NCBI GenBank assembly: GCA_000768855.1
Contig: JRAN01000072.1
Coordinates: forward strand, 114,768 to 178,767
From: Porphyromonadaceae bacterium COT-184 OH4590
GTDB lineage: Bacteria > Bacteroidota > Bacteroidia > Bacteroidales > Paludibacteraceae
Length of the DNA: 64,000 nucleotides
Direction: 5' to 3'
Below the pieces are notes generated by a model. It searched no databases, was not told the origin of the DNA, and was given only the letters and a program-made list of their open reading frames with translations. Both the position numbers and the translations under genes were made by a program. Shown one piece after another: positions 1 through 9,100 of this stretch (positions are counted from its first letter, which is position 1; every line of letters begins with the position of its first letter).

Positions 1-320
1 CCGGGCAATACTATAATGGCATCTGCTACCTCTCTCAATATATCTTTACGCTCCGCCATAGTATTTACCGATATTACCTCCGAAAGCCCTTCGTAAAGCC
101 ACTTTTTGTCTATCATAAACTGCGGTATAACACCTACGCATTTGCCTCCATTTTGCAACACGCTTTTTTCGACCTCATACATAAGCCCGCTGTTGCCTGC
201 ACCGGTATAACATACTATATTAAGCTCAGCAAGAGTTTTGCCCAACTTGTCGGCTTCTGCAAAATAATGGTCGGATATTTTATCGCTCGAAGAGCAAAAA
301 ACACTAACTTTTGTTATCAT
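1..320 (-). CDS. LOG-family (TIGR00730-type) Rossmann-fold protein, 3' end cut by the window edge
   Basis: The first 106 residues read MITKVSVFCSSSDK...TGAGNSGLMYEVEKSVL...MAERKDILREVADAIIVLPG. This is the N-terminal half of the LOG / lysine-decarboxylase-like fold: the FCSSS opening, the GAGNSGLM nucleotide-binding loop and the MxxRK motif are all visible. The sequence stops at LPG, where the family's PGGxGTxxE active-site loop begins, so the reading is truncated only by the window. Characterised members cleave nucleoside 5'-monophosphates (cytokinin riboside monophosphate phosphoribohydrolase in plants and some bacteria); the bacterial substrate is usually unproven. The start ATG is 9 bp after the stop of the upstream ostA-like gene, so it is probably the last gene of an hflX-ostA-LOG operon. 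The family is confident; the substrate is not. Confidence 0.85.
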   Translation of the reverse strand, partial: MITKVSVFCSSSDKISDHYFAEADKLGKTLAELNIVCYTGAGNSGLMYEVEKSVLQNGGKCVGVIPQFMIDKKWLYEGLSEVISVNTMAERKDILREVADAIIVLP

Positions 321-329
321 AAAGAGATT

Positions 330-2351
330 CTATTTAGCTGGTCTTTGAATGGTATTTGTATTGATGCTTCTTTTATTATCTTGCCTGTTGTCTATATTGG
401 GGTTATTAAATCCCGAAGGACGGATCAACGAGTTGGAATTGGTAGTTCTTTGGCTTGTATTAGTCGAAGAGGCAGAACTTTTTGTAGCACTGTCTTCTTC
501 ATTCGGTTTTACCTGACGGCGAGTGGTTTTTTTACCGCTCGTTTTCTTCTCTTCCTCCACTACTTTTGATATGGTAATATCTTTGGTTTTACGGAAAATA
601 TCCGTTTTTGAAATAGGCTTTAGAGCTATTTGCCAACTGTAATTCTCAAGATAAATATTATTTTGGTCTATCTTGTGTATAGGGTATAAACTGGCTAATG
701 GATTACTCGGTTTTATTACTATTCTGTCTAAATTATTTTTATTGTTTGTATATATATTCATAATCGAACTTTCCGTTGTGGTCATTGCTACAATCGAACT
801 ATCTTTTTCATCTACATAGAAATATATACTTTTTACATTACCGAGTATGTCTATTTTCCGTAGCGAATCATTTTTCATATAGCCAATCATCTGTTTACCC
901 GAAAGTTGATTGAAGTACTTATTTTCTACAGAATCAGTAGCAAAAGCCTTATCTTTTACCACTATGCGGTCTAATTTTTCATTTTTTTGAAATATCTTAA
1001 TAGTATCACCCGAAACCTGTCGGCGGTCTAACCACACAATAGGGTCTCTAAACAGGGTAAGTACCGAATCTTTAGTGTTTAAATGTGTAGAGTCGCACAC
1101 TCCTTGTAAATTGTTGCGATAAAATCTAACATTGTGATAACCCTCAAATACCTTATAGACAGTATCTTTAAAAGCTGTTATGGTGTCTAATGAGTCACGT
1201 GTATATGGTTTGGCAAATGTACGTAATGTATCGGAATGTAAAAATAATGTATCCACCGATGAATATTCAATCATCATCGCCGAATCCGTTACTATACCCA
1301 ACTCATTTTTTTCTATGTAATAACCGTAATGTCCGTTGAGCGAAACTTTGTTTTTGGTGTCTATCAGGTGTACATTTTTAAACCCTTCGCCTTTGCCATT
1401 TTTTTTGTCATAAAAAATAGTATCGCCTTCGAGACGTTTGCCGTCGTCGTGTTCGACGTATGAATTTAGAAGCAATTTAGATTGCTCATTATCTGTATTA
1501 TACCAGCCATATTCGGAATATATTTTGGTTTTTTCTTCGTATAATATTGTTGTCGGTCCCAATATAGATGCTACCTTGGTGTCGGTATTGTATCGCAGAG
1601 TATCGGAGGTCATTACGAACTTTTCGTTGGTCAACTTTACATTTTTTCTGAAAACCGCCGTATTATCAGACGGATAATAGTGTCCTGTTTCACTAACAAG
1701 AGTATTTAGGGAATCTCTGATTATACCACCGTCGAAGTAGTAACCTATATTTTTTACCCTGTCATAGTTCAGTGAGTCGGTCTCTAATGTAGCTGTTAGA
1801 TTATCCATCAATACATTGTTTCTTAGGCGTGCCAACTTGGTATTTCCATCGTAATAGAGCTCGTCGCCATATACAAATAGCGTATCTCCTTGCTGTATAA
1901 GTACATTGCTGTAGGCATCAAAAGAGTTGTTGGCTTCGTAGAAATAGGCACTATCGCAGAATAGTTTTACTCCGTCATGCGAAAATACTACATTTCCTAC
2001 CAATATCTGTGCTTCGGTATTTATATCTTGATTGTAGTACCAGCTATCGGCATTTTCTATCGTAACATATGTAACATTTTGAGGCTTACTATTGTTATTT
2101 AAAGTAGATTGCGGTCTGTTTTGTATGTTTTTCAAAACAGTATCTTGTAGATTGGGAGTTATGAAGTTTTTTTTAGACAAGTTCCATTCTGCATCTTTTA
2201 TTTTATTTTGTTTGGGGTTTTGTTTTATTGGTTGAGCATATATATTGTTATTATATATCGCTAATATCAAAAAAGCTATTAGCGATATTTTAAATAGATT
2301 TTGGCTGTTTATAAAAATCTTAAACTTATTGTATTTTGATATAATGCTCAT
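330..2351 (-). CDS. OstA-like exported protein (LPS transport-related beta-jellyroll family)
   Basis: 673 residues. An N-terminal hydrophobic segment (about residues 20-40, ending IYNNNIYAQ) is a signal peptide. The body has repeated short strands of the type 'VKLFCDSAYFYEANNSFDAYSNVLIQQGDTL...YGDELYYDGNTKLARL', which is the OstA/LptA-like beta-jellyroll seen in the Bacteroidota OstA-like family. The last 60 residues are low complexity, rich in Ser, Thr, Asn, Lys and Arg. By family it should act in the periplasm in LPS transport or outer-membrane biogenesis, but these large Bacteroidota paralogues are poorly studied. It lies 23 bp after hflX and 9 bp before the LOG gene on the same strand, so co-transcription is likely. 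The exact LPS role is inferred. Confidence 0.82.
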   Translation of the reverse strand: MSIISKYNKFKIFINSQNLFKISLIAFLILAIYNNNIYAQPIKQNPKQNKIKDAEWNLSKKNFITPNLQDTVLKNIQNRPQSTLNNNSKPQNVTYVTIENADSWYYNQDINTEAQILVGNVVFSHDGVKLFCDSAYFYEANNSFDAYSNVLIQQGDTLFVYGDELYYDGNTKLARLRNNVLMDNLTATLETDSLNYDRVKNIGYYFDGGIIRDSLNTLVSETGHYYPSDNTAVFRKNVKLTNEKFVMTSDTLRYNTDTKVASILGPTTILYEEKTKIYSEYGWYNTDNEQSKLLLNSYVEHDDGKRLEGDTIFYDKKNGKGEGFKNVHLIDTKNKVSLNGHYGYYIEKNELGIVTDSAMMIEYSSVDTLFLHSDTLRTFAKPYTRDSLDTITAFKDTVYKVFEGYHNVRFYRNNLQGVCDSTHLNTKDSVLTLFRDPIVWLDRRQVSGDTIKIFQKNEKLDRIVVKDKAFATDSVENKYFNQLSGKQMIGYMKNDSLRKIDILGNVKSIYFYVDEKDSSIVAMTTTESSIMNIYTNNKNNLDRIVIKPSNPLASLYPIHKIDQNNIYLENYSWQIALKPISKTDIFRKTKDITISKVVEEEKKTSGKKTTRRQVKPNEEDSATKSSASSTNTSQRTTNSNSLIRPSGFNNPNIDNRQDNKRSINTNTIQRPAK

Positions 2352-2374
2352 AAAGAAGTATATTTTGTGCCATA

Positions 2375-3562
2375 TTATTCGAGGTCATCGTATTTTTCAA
2401 AAATAAAATTGCTATAAGGATATTTTTGAGAATAGACCTCTTTGACTTTTTCGTAAAGCATTAGTTTAAAGTTGTCTGTATTAATTTTTTCTTTTGCCGA
2501 AATAAATACGCAATTTCCCGAAAACTTTGCCATGTAGGTTTTTTCCAACTCTTTGAGCGAAATGTTCTCTTTTGTCCTCTCAGATAGGTCCGCTTCATCT
2601 TTTTCTACAAAAGAGTAATTATCTATTTTGTTGAAAACCACTATTGTAGGTTTTTCCATTTTTACTATAGATTTAATAGTTTCATTTACAATAGTATAAT
2701 GCTCTTCGAAATTTGAGTGTGATATATCGGAAACATGTAACAAAATATCTGCCTCATTAAGTTCGTCGAGAGTTGATTTAAATGACTCTATAAGATGATG
2801 TGGCAATTTACGAATAAAACCTACCGTATCTGAAAGTAAAAATGGCAAATTGTCGATAATTACTTTGCGTACAGTTGTATCAAGAGTAGCGAATAGTTTG
2901 TTTTCGGCAAAAACATTGGCTTTGGAAAACATATTCATAATAGTAGATTTTCCGGCATTAGTATATCCTACAAGTGCTACACGTACCATTTTTTCTCGGT
3001 TTTTGCGTTGAATAGATTTCTGTTGGTCGATTTTTTTCAACTTTTCTTTGAGTAACGATATTTTAGATAATAATATTCGTCTGTCTGTCTCTATTTGAGT
3101 TTCGCCCGGTCCTCGCATACCTATACCTCCACGTTGGCGTTCGAGGTGTGTCCATAGACGAGTAAGACGAGGTAACATATATTGACACTGAGCAAGTTCG
3201 ACCTGTGTTTTGGCATTGGCAGTCTGTGCTCTTTGTGCAAAAATATCGAGTATAAGATTGGTGCGATCGAGTATCTTTACTTTTAACTCACTTTCAATAT
3301 TTTTTAGTTGTACCGGTGATAATTCATCATCAAAAATTACTAAGTCAATATTTTCGTTATCAACTATATATTTTCGTATTTCGGCTAATTTACCTTCACC
3401 TACAAAGGTACGTGGATTAGGGTAGGGTAGATGCTGAAAAAAACACTTTACAGGAGTGGCTCCTGCGGTTTCACTCAAAAAAGCGAGTTCTTCTATATAT
3501 TCTTTTGCCTTGTTTTCAGGCTGTTGTGGTGTGATTATCCCTATTAATATGGCGTTTTCCAT
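2375..3562 (-). CDS. hflX: GTPase HflX
   Basis: 395 residues, the usual length. The N-terminal HflX domain (about 20-110) is followed by the glycine-rich RGPGE linker (150-154), a coiled segment, and the G domain with G1 GYTNAGKST (199-207), G3 DTVGF (245-249) and G4 NKID (311-314). HflX is a cytoplasmic GTPase that binds the large ribosomal subunit and splits or rescues stalled ribosomes under stress. It is the first gene of a minus-strand unit with the ostA-like and LOG genes. A TAnnTTTG promoter box lies about 20 bp upstream of the start, giving a very short leader. Confidence 0.96.
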   Translation of the reverse strand: MENAILIGIITPQQPENKAKEYIEELAFLSETAGATPVKCFFQHLPYPNPRTFVGEGKLAEIRKYIVDNENIDLVIFDDELSPVQLKNIESELKVKILDRTNLILDIFAQRAQTANAKTQVELAQCQYMLPRLTRLWTHLERQRGGIGMRGPGETQIETDRRILLSKISLLKEKLKKIDQQKSIQRKNREKMVRVALVGYTNAGKSTIMNMFSKANVFAENKLFATLDTTVRKVIIDNLPFLLSDTVGFIRKLPHHLIESFKSTLDELNEADILLHVSDISHSNFEEHYTIVNETIKSIVKMEKPTIVVFNKIDNYSFVEKDEADLSERTKENISLKELEKTYMAKFSGNCVFISAKEKINTDNFKLMLYEKVKEVYSQKYPYSNFIFEKYDDLE

Positions 3563-3582
3563 CTATTATAATAAATAATATG

Positions 3583-3590
3583 CAAAGTTA
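3583..3590 (-). promoter_or_regulatory. -7 promoter box of hflX (TAACTTTG)
   Basis: On the minus strand the box reads TAACTTTG followed by CA, matching the Bacteroidota primary sigma factor -7 consensus TAnnTTTG. Position relative to the ATG implies a leader of about 15 nt. Confidence 0.7.
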
Positions 3591-3785
3591 CTAAACTATT
3601 ACGAATAAAAAAACAGTATATCTCAATAGTATATGTTTTTTTATGATAATAAAACCTTATTTTACAAATAATTAATAAAACAAAACATATCACATAAAAT
3701 TGTTCAAGTTATTTTTTGCAAATTTAAAAAACCGAAATACTATAACAATTTAACAATCCCAATTGCATAAGTAAAAATTTATATC

Positions 3786-3793
3786 TAATTTTG
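3786..3793 (+). promoter_or_regulatory. possible -7 box (TAATTTTG) for the FGE lipoprotein operon
   Basis: TAATTTTGCC fits the Bacteroidota -7 box. It is the best match in the AT-rich 391-bp gap between hflX and the next plus-strand gene and would give a leader of about 150 nt. Nothing else in the gap stands out. Confidence 0.4.
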
Positions 3794-3953
3794 CCGAACA
3801 ATTGCAGAAAAACAGACCTAACTGATTTTTAACCTAATAAATATTATATTTACAAACACAAACTATAATATTTTAGATTAGTATTATGCAATAGATACCA
3901 CGTACATTTTATATGTTTAACAAATAATTTAAAATAATTAAAATTTTGATTTT

Positions 3954-5027
3954 ATGAAAAAAGTATTTAATTTAAGTCTGTTTATGGCAGCACTGGTATT
4001 GATTGGTTTTGCTTCTTGTAAACCTAACGAGCCAAAAAATGTAAAAGTAACAGGTGTTACTGTTAGCCCCCAAACTCTATCTTTGAAAGTAGGTGCTACA
4101 AGTAAACTTACAGTCACTGTGGCTCCCGAAAATGCTACTAACAAAAATGTAACATGGGTATCTTCTAACCCCTCTGTAGCAAAGGTAGATAAATCTGGTA
4201 TGGTAACAGCTATTGGTACAGGTACAGTTGATATTAGTGTAACGACAGAAGATGGCAATAAAACAGACAAATGTAAGGTATCTGTTTTATCCGATGCAGA
4301 TTATGAGATAGCAGGCATAAAGTTTGAATTTGTAGAAATACCTGCAGGAAGTTTCATTATGGGTAGTCCAAAAGATGAACCGTCGAGAGATGACAGAGAA
4401 GCTTACGAACTTCAACATAAAGTAACATTGAATAGCTTTTATATGTGTAAGTACGAAATCACTCAAGCCCAATGGGATGCTGTAATGGGTGCAGATAATA
4501 ATCCGAGTAACTTTAAAGGTGACAGTTTGCCGGTAGAACAAGTAGATTGGAATAATGTTCATAATTTTATAAAAAAATTCAACAACCTAACAGGTAAACA
4601 ATATCGTTTGCCAACCGAAGCAGAATGGGAATATGCTTGTCGGGCTGGTACTACTACTCCTTTTTTTACAGGAGAAAATATTACTACCGACCAGGCAAAT
4701 TATAATGGAAATTACCCTTATAATGGCAATGCCAAGGGAGAGTTTCGAATGACGACAATTAAAATCGGTTCGTTTGCACCTAATGCATGGGGATTATATG
4801 ATATGCACGGAAATGTTGCAGAGTGGTGCGGTGATTGGTTCGACATGAATTATTACAAAAATAGTCCCGAAAACAATCCTACAGGTCCGGAAAAGGGAGA
4901 ATATCGTGTGGTACGCGGTGGTGGGTGGATGAACGATGCCATATCTTGTCGTTCGGCTGAACGTACTCCTGTAAGTCCTAAATCTATAGCTGTAACAGTT
5001 GGCTTTAGACTTGTTCTTCCAAAATAG
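3954..5027 (+). CDS. lipoprotein with Big2 Ig-like domain and formylglycine-generating-enzyme (FGE/SUMF1-like) domain
   Basis: 357 residues. The signal peptide ends in a lipobox-like GFASC, with Cys22 as the likely lipidated residue. Residues about 30-110 form a bacterial Ig-like Big2 domain (VKVTGVTVSPQTLSLKVG...TWVSSNPSVAKVD...VTAIGTGTVDISV). Residues about 118-357 form an FGE-sulfatase fold with its signature stretches: FVEIPAGSFIMGS, YEITQAQWDAVMG, YRLPTEAEWEYACRAG, NAWGLYDMHGNVAEWCGDW and the terminal VGFRLV. True FGE enzymes oxidise a sulfatase cysteine, but many bacterial members only share the C-type-lectin-like fold, and no sulfatase gene is nearby. It is probably a surface-exposed lipoprotein with a binding or structural role. 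It is followed after 5 bp by a YD-like gene in the same operon. Confidence 0.88.
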   Translation: MKKVFNLSLFMAALVLIGFASCKPNEPKNVKVTGVTVSPQTLSLKVGATSKLTVTVAPENATNKNVTWVSSNPSVAKVDKSGMVTAIGTGTVDISVTTEDGNKTDKCKVSVLSDADYEIAGIKFEFVEIPAGSFIMGSPKDEPSRDDREAYELQHKVTLNSFYMCKYEITQAQWDAVMGADNNPSNFKGDSLPVEQVDWNNVHNFIKKFNNLTGKQYRLPTEAEWEYACRAGTTTPFFTGENITTDQANYNGNYPYNGNAKGEFRMTTIKIGSFAPNAWGLYDMHGNVAEWCGDWFDMNYYKNSPENNPTGPEKGEYRVVRGGGWMNDAISCRSAERTPVSPKSIAVTVGFRLVLPK

Positions 5028-5032
5028 ACACA

Positions 5033-5854
5033 ATGAAAAAGGTATTTATATTGACTCTCTTGCTTTTGGGTATAATTACTTTTGCTACTGCCCAAAGGTT
5101 TATCAGCAAATTAGATTGGAAAAATGATTTGCAGCAGCAAAACCTCAAAGGAAGAGTAAAATCTACTCAGATTTATAGTTATGAAGCCATTAAAAATGGT
5201 AAAGATATCGTAAAAGGAAAAAAAAGCAACAATATGGTTAATGATCCATTTGTCTCATACAATATGTTTGGCAATATGGTATTGGAATGCAACGGAGGCA
5301 ATATTGATGTTTGCAGTGGTGAAACTACATACGAATATAATGCCTTAAATAAAAAAATTCGCATAAGCTATTATGGTGGCAAACAAATAATGGAATTCCA
5401 CTACAATGATACAGGGCATATCGCCGGTAGGACCGTCTATAAAGGAGAAAACGACACTATTAAATCTTATTTTGTTATCAATATTAAAGGTAATGTGTTG
5501 GAAGAAATCTTTTATAAAAATGACGGAACTGGCGGTAAACAAACATTTAAATACGACAAAAATGATTATTTATCCGAATTAAATCGTTTCTTGGATGATA
5601 AACACACAAAAATAACATATTTGAATGACAAAAATGGGCTTGTTTTAGAAAAAACATTGTATCATAATGGAGTAAAAGAAGATAGAATAACCTATAAGTA
5701 TGACAAAAATGGAAATGTTATCGAGGAAACATCTAATCAAGCCAAGTATAAATACCAATATAAATACGATGAAAATGGGAACTGGACAGAACGTATATGG
5801 CTTACTAACGGAAACCCTTATGAATTTGATGAGCGTATTATCGAATATTATTAA
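5033..5854 (+). CDS. secreted protein with YD/RHS-like strand repeats, function unknown
   Basis: 273 residues beginning with a clear signal peptide (MKKVFILTLLLLGIITFATAQ). The body carries short motifs of the type YEYNALNKKI, FKYDKNDYL, YKYDKNGNVIEE and YKYDENGNWTER, which resemble the YD dipeptide repeats of RHS-like proteins but are too few to form a shell. The chain ends FDERIIEYY. The gene at 25517-26434 encodes a similar protein with the same organisation and the ending REYEYY, so the two are paralogues. The start lies 5 bp after the FGE lipoprotein stop, so both are probably co-transcribed. A hairpin terminator follows at 5910-5952. Confidence 0.7.
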   Translation: MKKVFILTLLLLGIITFATAQRFISKLDWKNDLQQQNLKGRVKSTQIYSYEAIKNGKDIVKGKKSNNMVNDPFVSYNMFGNMVLECNGGNIDVCSGETTYEYNALNKKIRISYYGGKQIMEFHYNDTGHIAGRTVYKGENDTIKSYFVINIKGNVLEEIFYKNDGTGGKQTFKYDKNDYLSELNRFLDDKHTKITYLNDKNGLVLEKTLYHNGVKEDRITYKYDKNGNVIEETSNQAKYKYQYKYDENGNWTERIWLTNGNPYEFDERIIEYY

Positions 5855-5909
5855 AAATAAATATCTTTTCATCAAAGATACGGTTATATAACCTTTATTT
5901 TGTTTCAAT

Positions 5910-5952
5910 TACTCCGCCGTTGAGGTTCGCAACCTATCTGGCGGAGTATTTT
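5910..5952 (+). terminator. rho-independent terminator after the YD-like gene
   Basis: TACTCCGCC and GGCGGAGTA form a 9-bp stem enclosing a second small hairpin (GGTT cgc AACC), followed by a T-rich stretch. Confidence 0.7.
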
Positions 5953-5993
5953 ATATATCCGTTAGGGGGGTTATTTAATGTTCCGCTGGGGTA

Positions 5994-6096
5994 GTATAAC
6001 CTAAACAGTTCGATAAACAACCTAAAACGGAAGTATAAACAACCTAAACGTAAGTATAAATAACCTAAATGGAGGTATAAATAACCTCTAAAGGAA
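5994..6096. repeat. five degenerate 21-bp tandem repeats in the gap before PFOR
   Basis: Units begin at about 5994, 6012, 6033, 6054 and 6075 and share the core GTATAAAyAACCTAAA followed by a variable purine-rich end. Lengths are 18, 21, 21, 21 and 22 bp. They fill most of the space between two terminators, so no gene is read through them in either direction from the neighbours. No coding potential or function is evident. Confidence 0.75.
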
Positions 6097-6118
6097 CCTA
6101 TTCGTTGGGGTTCGATAT

Positions 6119-6156
6119 AAAAAAATGCCTCTCATTATCAGAAAGGCATTTTTTTT
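6119..6156 (-). terminator. terminator of the PFOR gene
   Basis: AAAAATGCCT and AGGCATTTTT flank a 13-nt loop, with T runs on both sides, so it can work in both directions. It lies about 20 bp after the PFOR stop. Confidence 0.85.
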
Positions 6157-6174
6157 ATGATATTTACTGAGAAA

Positions 6175-9100
6175 TTAATACTCCATTTTGGTCATTCTCA
6201 CATAGCTATTATAACGTCTCTTAGCGTTGTTCTCTGCCTCCTGATAAAGTTCTTCGGCTTCGTTTGGGAAGAGTTTTGAAAGAGACGAGAAACGAACCTC
6301 GTTTTTGAGGAAATCCTGAAACTTGCTCCAATCGGGCTCTTTGCTGTCGAGCTGGAACGGATTTTTACCCTCATTCTCAAGTTCAGGGTTATAACGCCAC
6401 AAGTGCCAATAACCGCATTCAACGGCTTTTGCCTGTTCTTCTTGAGTCTTACCCATACCGGTCTTGATACCATGAGCAATACATGGTGTGTATGCTATTA
6501 TCAATGATGGACCGTTATAAGCTTCGGCTTCGCGAAGGGCTTTGAGTGTTTGTGCCTGATTAGCACCAATGGCTATTTGAGCCACATACACATAACCATA
6601 TGTAGTAGCTATCATACCCAAATCTTTTTTACGAACACGTTTACCCGATGCAGCGAACTTAGCGATAGCAGCTATTGGTGTTGATTTGGACGACTGTCCG
6701 CCTGTATTTGAATAAACCTCTGTATCGAGAACAAGGATATTAACATTTTTGCCCGATGCTATTACGTGATCGAGACCACCGTAACCGATATCGTAGCTTG
6801 CTCCGTCACCGCCAATAATCCACTGACTACGTTGTATAAGGTATTGCGTCAAGCCTTTGAGTTCTTTGCATATAGGACAACCGTTTTTAGCTCCCTCATC
6901 TATTACAATTTCGAGTTGTGGAGCAAGCTCTTTTGTCTTATCTGCAACGAACATGTTATCTATCCACGACTTCATTAGTGTTTTTGCGTCTTCCGGAGTA
7001 TGGTTGTTTTCTATTGCTTGTTTGAATAGTCTTACAATACGCTCACGCATCTTTTCGGTAGCAAGATGCATACCAAGACCAAATTCACAGAAATCCTCAA
7101 AAAGAGAATTAGCCCAAGCCGGTCCTTGACCCTTTTCGTTAGTGGTGTATGGTGTTGAAGGCACCGAACCCGAGTATATCGACGAACAACCTGTGGCATT
7201 TGCTACCACTTGACGGTCGCCAAATAGTTGAGTTACAAGTCGAACATAAGGAGTTTCGCCACAACCTGAACAAGCACCTGAGAATTCAAACAATGGCTGT
7301 GCAAACTGTGAGTTTTTGACATTTGATTTTACATCTACCAAGTGCTGTTTCGATTTAACTTTTGTAGTAAGGTGTTCCCAATGGGCAGCCTCTTTTTCCT
7401 GTGTTTCGAAAGGTTTCATTATTAAGGCTTTCTGCTGTACACCATCTTTTCTTGTACCCGGACAAACATCAACACAGTTGCTACAACCCAGACAGTCCAT
7501 TACACCTACCTGAATACGGAATTTCATTCCTGCCATCTCTTTTGGAGCCTTTATATCGAGAGTCTTTGCCAAAAATCCTTTTTGTTCATTTTCGTCAAGA
7601 ACAAACGGACGGATACAAGCATGAGGACACACATAAGCACATTGGTTGCACTGTACACAATTATCAGCATTCCATTCGGGAACAAAAGGTGATACACCGC
7701 GTTTTTCCCAACGAGCAGTACCAACAGGGAATGTGCCGTCTTCGATACCTTTGAATGCCGATACCGGCAACAAGTCACCATCTTGACGGTTGATAGGGAA
7801 TACAATGTTTTTAACAAAATCGGGAGCATTGCTGTGTACCGGTTCGTCATCGGGTAAGTTAGCCCATGCCGGATCGATTTCAAGTATCTTATATTCTCCA
7901 CCATGATCAACAGCTGCAAAGTTTTTATCCAAAATCTCTTGTCCTTTGGTACCATACGATTTAGTGATAAACTTCTTCATCTCTGCCACAGCCAAGTCTA
8001 TAGGAATAATATTGGTAATGCGGAAGAATGCCGATTGCAAGATAGTGTTGGTACGGTTGCCCAAACCTATCTGACGTGCTATCTGAGTAGCGTTTATATA
8101 ATAAACAGTGATATTGTTTTGTGCAAAAATGCGTTTTACTTTGTTTGGAAGATGTTTTTTAAGTTCTTCATCGCTCCAAATGGTATTGAGCAAGAATGTA
8201 CCGTTTTTACGAAGACCACGAGTAACGTCGTACATTTTGAGATAAGCCTGATTGTGGCAAGCCACAAAATTTGGCGTATTTACAAGGTATGTAGAGCGTA
8301 TCGGGTGATCTCCGAAACGAAGGTGAGAGCATGTGAAACCTCCCGATTTCTTCGAGTCGTACGAGAAGTAGGCTTGGCAATATTTGTCGGTATTATCGCC
8401 AATAATTTTTACCGAATTTTTGTTTGCCCCCACAGTACCATCAGCACCTAAACCATAAAATTTGGCCTCGTATATAGAGTCTTCATTGAGAGCTATCTCC
8501 TCCTTAACAGGTAGTGATGTAAAGTTTACATCATCGACAATACCAATTGTAAAACGGTGTTTTGGTATATTCAAAGAGAGATTTTCATATACTGACAATA
8601 CTTGTGCCGGTGTGGTATCTTTCGAAGATAAACCGTAACGACCTCCCACTATCAACGGACGTTGTTCCGAATATTGCGCAAAAGCTTCTACCACGTCCAT
8701 ATAGAGAGGTTCGCCGCTTGCTCCGGACTCTTTGGTTCTATCGAGTACGGCAATTTTTTTCACACTTTTGGGTATTACTCCCAAGAGATGTTTTACCGAG
8801 AACGGACGATATAGATGGACTGCTACAAGCCCCACTTTTTCGCCCTTTTCGCTTAGATAGTCGATTGTCTCACGAATAGCTTCTGTAATGCTACCCATAG
8901 CTATAATTAGTCTATCCGCATCGGGAGCTCCGTAATAATCGAATAGGTTATATGTTCGACCTGTGATTTTGGCAATCTCTTTCATATAGTGTTCCACTAT
9001 CTCAGGTACAGCATCGTAGTAGCGATTTACAGCCTCTTTGTGTTGGAAAAAATGGTCGGGATTTTCAGCCATACCTCTGCTCACAGGAGCATTGGGATTA

